15,851 bases of DNA from Sulfurovum sp. GTDB lineage: Bacteria > Campylobacterota > Campylobacteria > Campylobacterales > Sulfurovaceae. The notes below the pieces were generated by a model. That model was not told the origin of the DNA. It searched no databases and saw nothing but the letters and a program-made list of their open reading frames with translations. Below are positions 1-7,620 of the stretch, piece after piece; the first letter of the stretch is position 1; each line of letters starts with the position of its first letter. The stretch covers positions 3,281-19,131 of the forward strand of contig DYPM01000022.1 in NCBI GenBank assembly GCA_020719895.1, written 5' to 3'. The position numbers and the translations under genes are program-made.

Positions 1-50
1 AAAATTGTCTTGCCTTTGAAAATTGTCTTGTTTGGAGCTTTATGGAGATA
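1..50. repeat. Short tandem repeat and decayed copy of a dispersed repeat
   Basis: The 12-base unit AAAATTGTCTTG occurs at 1-12 and again at 19-30, an 18-base period. The second unit runs directly into TTTGGAGCTTTATGGAGATA (31-50). This resembles the block CTTGTTTTTCGTAGCTTTATGGGG of the arm left of ccoS (13581-13604), and AAAATTGTC is the reverse complement of GACAATTTT in the same arm. I read it as a rearranged relic of that repeat family. The match is short and gapped, so this is tentative. The repeat may continue left of the window. Confidence 0.4.
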
Positions 51-172
51 TTTTTTTGGACTTCTTTTGATATTACTCTCGCCATAACAAAGGGTAATTT
101 TACCTCAAAGTTAATAAAAAGGTGGTTTGTACTACACTTTGGGTTATACATTTAAGTTTACTGGAGGTCTTT

Positions 173-715
173 TTGATACGACGTGTTTTAAAAAAAATAT
201 TCAATAACAATACAAAAATTGACAAATTTTTGCACAAATATAACCTCTCAAAAGAGTATTTTGGTGTGAATCGCAAAAGTGTAACGCGAGGTGTTTTGAT
301 CGGATTTTTTTGGGCGTTTATTCCGATGCCATCACAGATTGTTGCTATGATATTTACTGCATTTTTTATTCGCTTTAATGTACCTATTGCACTTAATATT
401 ATTTTTCTTAGCAACCCTTTGACGTTTCCCCCGATGTACTATATGGAGTATGCTACAGGAAATTTTATTTTAGGCAATGAAGGATTGACCAATATAGAAT
501 GGACATTAGAGTGGATTTGGGATCACTCTGGAGATATTATTGTGCCACTTTATGTTGGTACTGCTTTTTACTCTTTTGTGGTGACACCAGTGATCTATCT
601 TTTGGTAAATTGGGCGTGGATTTATTCAGTTCATAGTGAAAAAAAGAGACGACAGATAAATCGCCAAAACAACAAAAAAAGAGAAGATTACTCTTCTCCT
701 TCTCGTAATGCTTGA
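173..715 (+). CDS. DUF2062 family membrane protein
   Basis: Predicted inner-membrane protein of 180 residues with no known biochemical activity. The family signature is clear: a hydrophobic segment containing GVLIGFFWAFIPMPSQ, then a second hydrophobic stretch ending in the conserved SNPLTFPPMYY block. A third hydrophobic segment (VVTPVIYLLVNWAW) precedes a very basic, Lys/Arg/Asn-rich cytosolic tail. I choose the TTG start at 173 because GGAGG at 163-167 lies five bases upstream. The frame could also begin at GTG 122 (197 residues), but no ribosome-binding site precedes that codon. The last 28 bases overlap the 3' end of the convergent Fe-S protein gene, so the tail residues are encoded across that gene's terminator hairpin. 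Membership in the family is secure; the role is unknown. Confidence 0.85.
   Translation: MIRRVLKKIFNNNTKIDKFLHKYNLSKEYFGVNRKSVTRGVLIGFFWAFIPMPSQIVAMIFTAFFIRFNVPIALNIIFLSNPLTFPPMYYMEYATGNFILGNEGLTNIEWTLEWIWDHSGDIIVPLYVGTAFYSFVVTPVIYLLVNWAWIYSVHSEKKRRQINRQNNKKREDYSSPSRNA
681..698 (-). terminator. Intrinsic terminator of the Fe-S protein gene, inside overlapping coding sequence
   Basis: Read on the minus strand this is GAGAAGA-GTAA-TCTTCTC, a perfect 7-bp stem with a 4-base loop. A run of seven T follows at once (plus-strand A run at 674-680). The TAA stop of the minus-strand gene lies in the loop. The same bases encode the last dozen or so residues of the convergent DUF2062 gene. Confidence 0.75.
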
Positions 716-2001
716 GCGATCAGTTCTAATGGATTTTTAAAAACAGTCTCGACTTTGGCACTATTCATCGCTTCGGAGAGTTGTACTCGACATGCACTGC
801 ACTCTGCACTCACATATTTTGCTTGGGTCTCTTTTATCATTGCTGCTTTGGGTTTGCCAGCTGCCTCTGCAAAATAAAACTTCTCTGTTTGCATTGTCAC
901 ACCGCCAAAACCGCAACAGCGATTTGGATCACTCATCTCTACCATTGGATAGTTTTTTGCCAACAGCGTGCGAGGCTCTTTCCAGATTCCTTGTACTTTT
1001 CTAGCGTGGCATGGATCATGATAGGTGACCACTGCGTCCATTTTTTTGCCTCTACTCTCAAGGATATTTGCCAAATCGGTATTATCATAAAGCCATGCAG
1101 TTGCCATATAGACTTTTTGACTCACCTTTATAGCCCTCTCTTTCCACTCAGGCATAGTGTGATTGGCGAAAAAAATCTCCCAATCATGCGTAATCATCGC
1201 CGAACATGTTGCTTCAGGAATCAATATCGCATCATACTCTTCTACAAAACTTTCAAAATATTCGATATTTTTTTTGATGAGATATTCGACTGATTTCATA
1301 TCTCCTGTAAAATAGGCAGGAGCACCACAACAGAGTTGTTTTTTGGGAATAAATACTTCAATATTGAGGATTGAAAGTATCTCCATGAGACTATCGCCAA
1401 TGTTTGTGTAGTTGTAGTTGGCAAGACATCCGATAAAAATCGCTACGCGTTGTGTTTGTTTTTTTTGTATTGGTGCAGGAGTATTTTCAGGATAACTGTT
1501 GAGAAAACTACGTTTTGCCAAAGAAGGAAGAAGTCGTCCTTTTTTGACCATCGGAAGCGAAAACCTTGCACGCAATCCGCCTTTTTCTTTCTCTTCTGAT
1601 AACGCACAGGTTTTGAACATATATCCAAACTTCATTACGATATCCATCACCCATCGATTGCGAAGAAGAAAGAAAAAGCCACGCTTAAACCATGCGATTC
1701 CATACTTGTCGGCAATATCAGCACGCACCTCTTCGATTATCATATCAGTAGCAAGAGAGTTTGGACACACATCAACGCAGTTGGTACATAAAAAACAACT
1801 CTCAAAGATATCTTTGGCATTTTTATCCAATGTCAAATTGCCTTGTTTATAAGCACCTAATAGATCTATAAAACCTCGTGGTGAAGTCGTTTCATCAGGA
1901 TTGATTTGGTGAATTGTGCAGACAGGAATACATTTGCCACACTTAATACACGCATCACTTGTATCGGTAAAATTAAAAATTGTATCCAAGCTTTTACTCA
2001 C
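688..2001 (-). CDS. GlcF/GlpC-like (Fe-S)-binding oxidoreductase subunit
   Basis: Cytoplasmic or membrane-peripheral electron-transfer subunit of 437 residues, of the kind that pairs with an FAD-linked oxidase or dehydrogenase (glycolate, lactate or glycerol-3-phosphate type). Two 4Fe-4S motifs are visible: C18/C21/C24/C28 (CIKCGKCIPVC) and C69/C72/C75/C79 (CFLCTNCVDVCP). Two cysteine-rich CCG domains follow: C192, CCG at 224-226 and C266; then C331, CCG at 362-364 and CSAC at 401-404. The first CCG domain ends in TCSAM and lacks the second Cys of the usual CxxC. Start is GTG with AGGAG five bases upstream. The gene follows argF by 14 bases and is probably co-transcribed. No flavoprotein partner gene is in the window, so the substrate cannot be assigned. 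HdrB/D-like or LutA-like alternatives are less likely because of the domain order and length. Confidence 0.8.
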   Translation of the reverse strand: MSKSLDTIFNFTDTSDACIKCGKCIPVCTIHQINPDETTSPRGFIDLLGAYKQGNLTLDKNAKDIFESCFLCTNCVDVCPNSLATDMIIEEVRADIADKYGIAWFKRGFFFLLRNRWVMDIVMKFGYMFKTCALSEEKEKGGLRARFSLPMVKKGRLLPSLAKRSFLNSYPENTPAPIQKKQTQRVAIFIGCLANYNYTNIGDSLMEILSILNIEVFIPKKQLCCGAPAYFTGDMKSVEYLIKKNIEYFESFVEEYDAILIPEATCSAMITHDWEIFFANHTMPEWKERAIKVSQKVYMATAWLYDNTDLANILESRGKKMDAVVTYHDPCHARKVQGIWKEPRTLLAKNYPMVEMSDPNRCCGFGGVTMQTEKFYFAEAAGKPKAAMIKETQAKYVSAECSACRVQLSEAMNSAKVETVFKNPLELIAQALREGEE

Positions 2002-2015
2002 GAACGCTCCTTTGT

Positions 2016-2933
2016 CTATCGATGTGAATCAAGCCACACCATAATACCTTTTTGCGTATGGAGTCGGTTTTCTGCTTCGTCAAAAATCACATCAGCATAT
2101 TTTTCAAATATCGATTCGCTCACTTCATATCCACGATAAGCAGGCAAGCAGTGCAAAAAGATTGCATCTTCTTTTGCTAATGCCATCATTTCATCATCTA
2201 CTAAATATCCTTCAAAAGCTTTAACTTTGGTCTCTTTTTCGCTCTCTTGTCCCATCGAAATCCACGTATCAGTAGTCACTACATCTACTCCGTCTAACGC
2301 CTCTTTTGGGTCATCTCCGAAGCTTAGTTTTGCACCGCTTTGTTTTGCCATCTCTTGAGCTTGTGCGACAATCGTCTCGTTGCACTCATACCCTTTTGGC
2401 GTAGCAATACGAAGCTCAAATCCCATAATAGAAGCCAACATCAACCATGAATGTGCCATATTGTTTCCATCTCCAATATAACCCACAATCGCCTCACTTT
2501 TACCATACTCAACCATTGTCATATAATCAGTGAGCAGTTGTACAGGATGAAAACTATTGGTAAGACCATTTATCACAGGCACACGAGAGTAACGTGCAAA
2601 CTCTTCGATTTTGGAATGTTCAAAGGTGCGAATCATCACCATATCAACCATACGAGAGATGACGCGTGCGGTATCTCTCATCGGTTCGCCACGTCCTAGT
2701 TGAAGATCATTTGAAGAGAGAAAAAGTCCCATTCCGCCTAATTGATAGATTCCAGTCTCGAAACTCACACGAGTACGCGTAGAGCTTTTTTCAAAAATCA
2801 TACCAAGAGTTTGTCGTTCAAGATAGGGTACAAAGTGGCGTGTTTTGGTTTGGGCTTTGATCTTTTGTGCTAAATCGATCATCTCAAGCAGTTCATCTCT
2901 CGTAAAATCAGAGAGTGTCAAAAAGTGTCTCAT
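2016..2933 (-). CDS. argF: Ornithine carbamoyltransferase
   Basis: Transfers the carbamoyl group from carbamoyl phosphate to ornithine to give citrulline in cytoplasmic arginine biosynthesis. The protein is 305 residues, normal for the family, and both domains are complete. The carbamoyl-phosphate loop STRTR is at 51-55. HPVQ at 129-132 replaces the commoner HPxQ forms HPCQ and HPTQ. The ornithine loop DTWISMG is at 222-228, and HCLPAYRG at 261-268 carries the catalytic Cys and separates the enzyme from aspartate carbamoyltransferases. ATG start with AGGA six bases upstream. It is the first gene of a likely two-gene operon with the Fe-S protein, and no other arg gene is nearby. A perfect 7-bp inverted repeat lies 20 bases before the start (see 2953-2971). 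Identification is secure. Confidence 0.97.
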   Translation of the reverse strand: MRHFLTLSDFTRDELLEMIDLAQKIKAQTKTRHFVPYLERQTLGMIFEKSSTRTRVSFETGIYQLGGMGLFLSSNDLQLGRGEPMRDTARVISRMVDMVMIRTFEHSKIEEFARYSRVPVINGLTNSFHPVQLLTDYMTMVEYGKSEAIVGYIGDGNNMAHSWLMLASIMGFELRIATPKGYECNETIVAQAQEMAKQSGAKLSFGDDPKEALDGVDVVTTDTWISMGQESEKETKVKAFEGYLVDDEMMALAKEDAIFLHCLPAYRGYEVSESIFEKYADVIFDEAENRLHTQKGIMVWLDSHR

Positions 2934-2952
2934 GGGAGGTCCTTTGGACTAA

Positions 2953-2971
2953 ATACAACAGAGGGTTGTAT
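2953..2971 (-). promoter_or_regulatory. Inverted repeat in the argF leader
   Basis: ATACAAC-N5-GTTGTAT is a perfect 7-bp inverted repeat 20 bases upstream of the argF ATG. It could be an operator or a small leader hairpin. The sequence does not resemble the classical ArgR box as I know it. No clear -10/-35 pair could be fixed upstream. Confidence 0.35.
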
Positions 2972-3068
2972 GAAATTAGGGAAGGGGTAATGTATCAAAA
3001 ATGAGTTTAAAATTTTGTTAAATTTTTTTTGAGATAGATCAATAAACTTATAGGCATTTCTAAAAACC

Positions 3069-3137
3069 GTCATGCCAAACTTGATTTGGCATCTTTTTAT
3101 CCTCAAGCAGGAGATTACGAGTCAAGCCCGTAATGAC
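3069..3137. repeat. Compound palindromic REP-like element
   Basis: A 69-base element bounded by GTCAT (3069-3073) and ATGAC (3133-3137). It contains two hairpins. ATGCCAAA-CTTGA-TTTGGCAT (3072-3092) is a perfect 8-bp stem. ATTACG-N9-CGTAAT (3114-3134) is a 6-bp stem. The second half, reverse complemented, has the same plan as the first: GTCAT-N6-CTTGA-N6-ATC. This is the layout of paired REP sequences (REPIN-like) dispersed in intergenic regions of many bacteria. It lies between the glmS 3' end and argF on the same strand. The first hairpin is followed by CTTTTT on the plus strand and, on the minus strand, by T5 after five more bases, so it could also end glmS transcription. Confidence 0.6.
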
Positions 3138-3167
3138 AAAAGGGAGTTTTTAGATGTTCCCTTAAGT
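3135..3167 (-). terminator. Possible weak glmS terminator
   Basis: On the minus strand, about ten bases after the glmS stop, AAGGGA and TCCCTT can pair across a 12-base loop, with the T-rich end of the second half (TCCCTTTTG) following. The stem is only 6 bp and the T-run is short, so the stronger hairpin of the REP-like element further downstream may be the real terminator. Confidence 0.3.
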
Positions 3168-3176
3168 CTATAGTTT

Positions 3177-4988
3177 TTACTCTACAGTAACACTTTTGGC
3201 AAGGTTTCGTGGCATATCTACGTCGTTGCTAAGTCTTACTGAGATTTCAAGAGCAAGTAGCTGTGTTGCTACCATCATCTCAAAAAATTCCAACATCGGA
3301 TGAGTAGCGTATTCTGTTTGGATAAAATCATCTGCAAGTTCAAATGGTTCAGGAGAGATTGCACAGATAGTTGCATCTCTTGCACTTAACTCTTCTACGT
3401 TTGATTTGATTTTGTCATAGTGGAGTGTTTTTGGCATCAGTGCGATAGTGAAGAGTTCACTGTCTGCTAATGCGATTGGACCGTGTTTCATCTCACCAGC
3501 TGGATATCCTTCGGCGTGAAGATAACTGATCTCTTTGAGTTTCAATGCTCCTTCAAGTGCCAATGGATAGAAGATATCTCTGCCGATAAAAAAGAAACCG
3601 TGACCGTGAAGATAACGTTTGGAGAGTCGGTGAAGTTTGTTGTGAAGTGTATCTGTCACCAAGAGTGCTTTGGGGACATGACGCATCGCATCAATCTCGT
3701 CTTGAAGTTTCTTTTGATCTATGGTGTCTTTGATTTGAGCAAAATAGAGTGAAAGCATCCAAAGTACCATTGTTTGTGTTGCGAAAGCTTTGGTGCTTGC
3801 TACTCCTTTTTCTATTCCAGCACGGGTGAGAATCGCTGTATCACTCTCTCTTACAATCGAAGAGTTATCGACATTACACACAGAGAGGCTTTTGAGACCA
3901 GCACGTTTTGCCATTTTGAGAGCTTCGAGTGTATCGGCTGTTTCGCCACTTTGAGAGATGGTGACAAAAAGCATATCATCACTTAAAAGAGGCTCTTTGT
4001 ATCTAAACTCAGATGCGATCTCTACACTACAACGTATTTTTGCAAGACGCTCAAAAAGATAAGAAGCAGTGAGTGCGGAGTGGTAGCTTGTCCCACAAGC
4101 ACAGATTTTGATCTCTTTGATTCCATCTAAAAGTGAAGCATCAACTTCGTCAAATGTGATAGAAGAGTCTTTGACGCGTCCCATCATTGTGTCGCTCATC
4201 ACCTTGCTTTGTTCGTAAATCTCTTTTTCCATAAAGAAACGATAACCCTCTTTTTGGGCAGATGTTTTGTCGGTATTGAGTGGTTTTGTAGAGAATGTTC
4301 TTTCTCCATCTTTATTGAAGAGTTTGACTTCGCCTGTTTTAGCGTATCCATATTCACCATCTTCAAGATAATAAACCTCTTTTGCTTTGCCAATAATAGG
4401 AGTATCAGAAGAGGCAAAATAGACATCCGCACCATCAAATCCAATGAGCATCGGAGAGCCATTTTTGGCAAAAAAGATTGCATCAGGAGCTGATTCGGTA
4501 ATCAAAAGCGTTGCAAATGCTCCTTTCAATCGTTCTATTGTTTTTTTAAACGCTTCAAATGGCGTTTTGTTCTCTCTGCGGTTGTATTTTTCAAAAATAT
4601 GTACGATAGTTTCAGTATCGGTTTGACTCAAAAAGTTTACGCCTTCTGATTGAAGCTCTTTTTTGAGTTCTTGATAATTTTCAATAATTCCATTATGTAC
4701 TACATAAGAGTACGCTCCAAGATGTGGATGGGCATTGAGTTCAGTTGGCTTGCCGTGTGTTGCCCAACGTGTATGACCGATGGATACACCAAATCCTTCT
4801 GAAAAATATGATTTTGTTTTATCTTTGAGATTTTCAAGTTTGCCTACAGCTTTGAAATTATAAAGTTGTTTTCCCTCTATGACTGCAATGCCAGCGGAGT
4901 CATAACCACGATACTCCAATTCTTGAAGTCCATCCAATAAAATCTCTTTTTTCTCATTTTTACCCAAATATCCAACAATTCCACACAT
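3177..4988 (-). CDS. glmS: Glutamine--fructose-6-phosphate aminotransferase (isomerizing)
   Basis: Makes glucosamine-6-phosphate from fructose-6-phosphate and glutamine, the first committed step toward UDP-GlcNAc for peptidoglycan and lipopolysaccharide. It is cytoplasmic, 603 residues and full length. The N-terminal glutaminase domain begins MCGIVGYLG with the nucleophile Cys2; GHTRWATHG is at 71-79 and HNGIIENY at 98-105. The isomerase half holds two SIS domains with CGTS at 298-301, SQSGET at 345-350 and STKAF at 398-402, and the usual C-terminal PRNLAKSVTVE. The ATG is three bases after the glnD stop, and its likely ribosome-binding site (AAGGTGA) lies in the last codons of glnD, so the two genes are probably translationally coupled. 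There is no room between them for a glmS ribozyme leader. Identification is secure. Confidence 0.98.
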   Translation of the reverse strand: MCGIVGYLGKNEKKEILLDGLQELEYRGYDSAGIAVIEGKQLYNFKAVGKLENLKDKTKSYFSEGFGVSIGHTRWATHGKPTELNAHPHLGAYSYVVHNGIIENYQELKKELQSEGVNFLSQTDTETIVHIFEKYNRRENKTPFEAFKKTIERLKGAFATLLITESAPDAIFFAKNGSPMLIGFDGADVYFASSDTPIIGKAKEVYYLEDGEYGYAKTGEVKLFNKDGERTFSTKPLNTDKTSAQKEGYRFFMEKEIYEQSKVMSDTMMGRVKDSSITFDEVDASLLDGIKEIKICACGTSYHSALTASYLFERLAKIRCSVEIASEFRYKEPLLSDDMLFVTISQSGETADTLEALKMAKRAGLKSLSVCNVDNSSIVRESDTAILTRAGIEKGVASTKAFATQTMVLWMLSLYFAQIKDTIDQKKLQDEIDAMRHVPKALLVTDTLHNKLHRLSKRYLHGHGFFFIGRDIFYPLALEGALKLKEISYLHAEGYPAGEMKHGPIALADSELFTIALMPKTLHYDKIKSNVEELSARDATICAISPEPFELADDFIQTEYATHPMLEFFEMMVATQLLALEISVRLSNDVDMPRNLAKSVTVE

Positions 4989-4991
4989 TTT

Positions 4992-7472
4992 TTAATCACC
5001 TTTAGTTATAAGTTGTTCTGTAATTATATCGATATTACCACAAAAATTTCCTTTTTTTTCGATGAGGAACATATCCTTGGCACGTTTTTTGATTGTATGT
5101 ATTTTTGCAGTGGCAATATCAATCTGCTTATATCCAAAAAGATCAACAATATAAGCAAGTAGTCCTTTTTGATTGGCACAGTTGAGATAGAGCGTGCTAT
5201 ATTCTGTAGAATGGTCGCAATCGATATGAATCTCATCGGCTTTAATAAGAGGTTTTGGAAGCGAAAAAGAGGAACGGTCAATAAAAGAGTGATGGATGTA
5301 TTGTTCGATTCTTTGAATCTCCTCTTCACCTACTTTTTGAGCAAAAGCGATATGAAAATATTTGGCGTTGTCAAAAAGTTTGTAGATATCCATTTGACGA
5401 ATCTCAAGTTGTGATACTTTGACCAAAAGATAGGCAAGATTAATGGGAGTTTTGCGAATGATTTCAATCCTTAAAAATGTATCGTTGTGAATCTCAAAAG
5501 TGTAGTGATCAGTATGGAAAGTTTTTTGGGCAATTGTCATAATCTCATCAGCACTTTGAGTCAAGAAAAGATGATTAGAGGGAATCTCAAGAATTTTGTT
5601 TTGTTGGTTTTTTGTGAGTGTTTGAAATCCTGCGTGACGCATTAGGGCTTGTTCTTTTTTGATTAGTTTGGCAGTTTCATCAAGTAACGCATCTTGTCCT
5701 AATATCTCCAATGCATTAAGATAAAGCGTATGAATGAGTTTGGCCGAAAAGCTGTTGTAAATCCCTTTTCCTACACCGCTCATATCAGCATAAGTAAGAA
5801 TATAAATAAAATCAAGCATTTTGCGTGTTTTAAACAATGAAGCAAATCGTAAGATCACTTTGGCGCTGTGAATATCCTCTCGCTGTGCTACTTTAGACAT
5901 CGTCGTATGATAGAGAATAAGTGTCTCGCCCATCGTGATGAGTGTTGGATTTATGCCAATTTTTTGAGCAAATACACTAAAAAGCGAAGCACCTACCAAG
6001 TGATGATCTGTTTTTCTTCCTTTTCCTGCGTCGTGGAGAAGCGTGACTAATTTGAGCATCGCTCTTTCATCTTCATCAAGTGATTGATAAAGTGATAACA
6101 CAAAAGGATCTTCGATCGATTCGAGATATTTGATACATTCCATTGAGTGAATATCTACTGCATAGGCGTGATATCCGTCAAATTGAGGCAGTCCAATCAC
6201 TCGTAGAAGTGGATAGAAAATATATCGTAACTTTTTGGCATAAGCGAGTGCTTGAAGTACCGAATAGAGATGTGGACGATAGAGAAGTTTGAATACGATA
6301 TCAAAAATCGACTCATTGACTCTTTGAGGTTTGATAACTTTTGTAAGAGAGTGTAAAAGTGTAGGATGTGCTACAAAAGGAGTGTGTGATGCTTCTGACA
6401 TCATTTCAAGTAGCGTGATGATTGATTTGGTGTTTGATGTGTCGTTTTGTGGATAGAGATAGTTTGATATTGGCTGTTTGCAGTAGTCTCTTGTGAGCAA
6501 CTCAAGCCAAATCGTACTGTAGAGGCGAATGATTTTGAGATTTTCGGTCACTCTTCGTGAAAAACGCATCCAATCTTGAGGTGTATTTTTATATCCCAAA
6601 AGTCGTGCAACATTTGGAATCAGTTCGAGTCTTAGACGATCCTCTTTTTTGTTGGCAACCAAATGGAGTGCTGAACGTACACGAAAAAGAAACTCTAATG
6701 CAATACGAAACTCTCGATACTCTTTTTCATCAATGATACTCAAAGGAATGGAGCGAATATTATCAGTATTGTAAAGTATCTTGCCAATCCAATAAACCAA
6801 ATTGGCATCACGAAATCCTCCTACTCCTTCTTTGAGATGAGGTTCCATCGTGAGAGGAAATTGGTGATGTTTTTCTTGTTGTTCTTTCATTTTTTGAGTG
6901 ATAAATTCACCAATATTATGGTGACGAATTTGATTGATAGAATTTTGGACTTTGGTCCATACGAAGCGTGAACCTTCGATAAAGCGTGATTCGATGAGAG
7001 CTGTTTTGATGGTAATATCAGTATTGGAGACCTCCAAAAGCTCATTAACATCATGTACGCGATGCCCCAGCTTTAATCCCATATCCCAAAGAATATAGAG
7101 TATTTTTTCTATCAATGCTTTATGATTGTAGCCTCCAACCTCCTCAAAAACAATCATCAAATCAATATCTGAGTGTACGCAGAGCTGTTCTCTTCCGTAA
7201 CTTCCAAGTGCAATCATTGTCACGGGAATGCTGTTTTTGAGTGGTGTATAGTCTCCAAACATTCCCCTTATAGAAATTTTGTATACCAACATCAAAAGAT
7301 GATCTATTTTGCATGTATGTTTGACTAAAAAATCTTTTCCTCCCGACTCTGCAAATATCTCTTCAAGTCCCAACAGATAAGTTTTGAGATCATTTTTGAG
7401 CAGTTTGGCGATTTTGAAATTATCTTCGTTGTGATAAAGCATCTCTTCGACTTTGGCGTGTAGCTTGTCCAT
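4992..7472 (-). CDS. glnD: PII uridylyltransferase / uridylyl-removing enzyme
   Basis: Bifunctional nitrogen sensor that adds UMP to, and removes it from, PII proteins in response to glutamine. The domains are in the expected order. A nucleotidyltransferase domain has GSYGR at 90-94 and the metal-binding DID at 102-104. The GlnD/GlnE-type block PHLKEGVGGFRD is near 211-222. An HD phosphohydrolase domain has H480-D481 and DH at 489-490. Two C-terminal ACT domains follow (about 665-730 and 757-825). I place the start at ATG 7472 (826 residues) because AGGA lies six bases upstream. The open frame continues to 7655, but that extension would overlap the divergent rsuA gene, includes its promoter region and does not look like GlnD. 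No glnB, glnK or amtB is in the window. The gene precedes glmS by three bases, pairing glutamine sensing with a major glutamine consumer. Confidence 0.93.
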   Translation of the reverse strand: MDKLHAKVEEMLYHNEDNFKIAKLLKNDLKTYLLGLEEIFAESGGKDFLVKHTCKIDHLLMLVYKISIRGMFGDYTPLKNSIPVTMIALGSYGREQLCVHSDIDLMIVFEEVGGYNHKALIEKILYILWDMGLKLGHRVHDVNELLEVSNTDITIKTALIESRFIEGSRFVWTKVQNSINQIRHHNIGEFITQKMKEQQEKHHQFPLTMEPHLKEGVGGFRDANLVYWIGKILYNTDNIRSIPLSIIDEKEYREFRIALEFLFRVRSALHLVANKKEDRLRLELIPNVARLLGYKNTPQDWMRFSRRVTENLKIIRLYSTIWLELLTRDYCKQPISNYLYPQNDTSNTKSIITLLEMMSEASHTPFVAHPTLLHSLTKVIKPQRVNESIFDIVFKLLYRPHLYSVLQALAYAKKLRYIFYPLLRVIGLPQFDGYHAYAVDIHSMECIKYLESIEDPFVLSLYQSLDEDERAMLKLVTLLHDAGKGRKTDHHLVGASLFSVFAQKIGINPTLITMGETLILYHTTMSKVAQREDIHSAKVILRFASLFKTRKMLDFIYILTYADMSGVGKGIYNSFSAKLIHTLYLNALEILGQDALLDETAKLIKKEQALMRHAGFQTLTKNQQNKILEIPSNHLFLTQSADEIMTIAQKTFHTDHYTFEIHNDTFLRIEIIRKTPINLAYLLVKVSQLEIRQMDIYKLFDNAKYFHIAFAQKVGEEEIQRIEQYIHHSFIDRSSFSLPKPLIKADEIHIDCDHSTEYSTLYLNCANQKGLLAYIVDLFGYKQIDIATAKIHTIKKRAKDMFLIEKKGNFCGNIDIITEQLITKGD

Positions 7473-7620
7473 ATTTTTTCCTATTTGAATTTCAAAAATA
7501 GATTGTTTTTGTTTGCGACAATCGCTTTTAGTATTGAGGTGATAAAATACACTATTCTCGAAAAACAAGGTTTTTCGTAGCGTTAAAAGTGTTTTCATCA
7601 AATGAAAAAGGTCAAACAGT
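7473..7620. promoter_or_regulatory. Divergent glnD/rsuA control region
   Basis: Non-coding 148 bases between two divergent starts. On the plus strand an extended -10 candidate, TG-A-TAAAAT, lies at 7540-7548. It would start the rsuA transcript near 7555, just before the hairpin at 7559-7577. No convincing -35 is visible, which is common in this phylum. A small GCGA-CAA-TCGC palindrome lies near 7515-7525. I could not settle a glnD promoter. Confidence 0.4.
7544..7585 (+). repeat. Dispersed hairpin repeat, copy in the rsuA leader
   Basis: CGAAAAAC (7559-7566), loop AAG, GTTTTTCG (7570-7577) form a perfect 8-bp stem. The whole block, from AAAA through TCTCGAAAAAC and GTTTTTCGTAGC to GTTA, aligns with 13557-13599 left of ccoS, differing mainly in the loop and in a short indel. 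Shared flanks outside the stem indicate common descent, not a chance palindrome. Confidence 0.6.

Noticed and set aside
122..172. Longer DUF2062 protein from GTG 122
   Set aside because: No ribosome-binding site lies upstream, while TTG 173 has GGAGG at ideal distance. The added residues do not match the family.
781..1293. 170-codon plus-strand frame antisense to the Fe-S protein
   Set aside because: It is Cys/His-rich only because it mirrors the Fe-S gene. It has no start signal, and the opposite strand has clear family motifs.
4199..4493. 94-codon frames on both strands within glmS
   Set aside because: They are shadow frames of a conserved enzyme with no ribosome-binding site or family features.
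4989..4991. glmS ribozyme or leader riboswitch
   Set aside because: Only three bases separate glnD and glmS, and such ribozymes are known mainly from Gram-positive bacteria.
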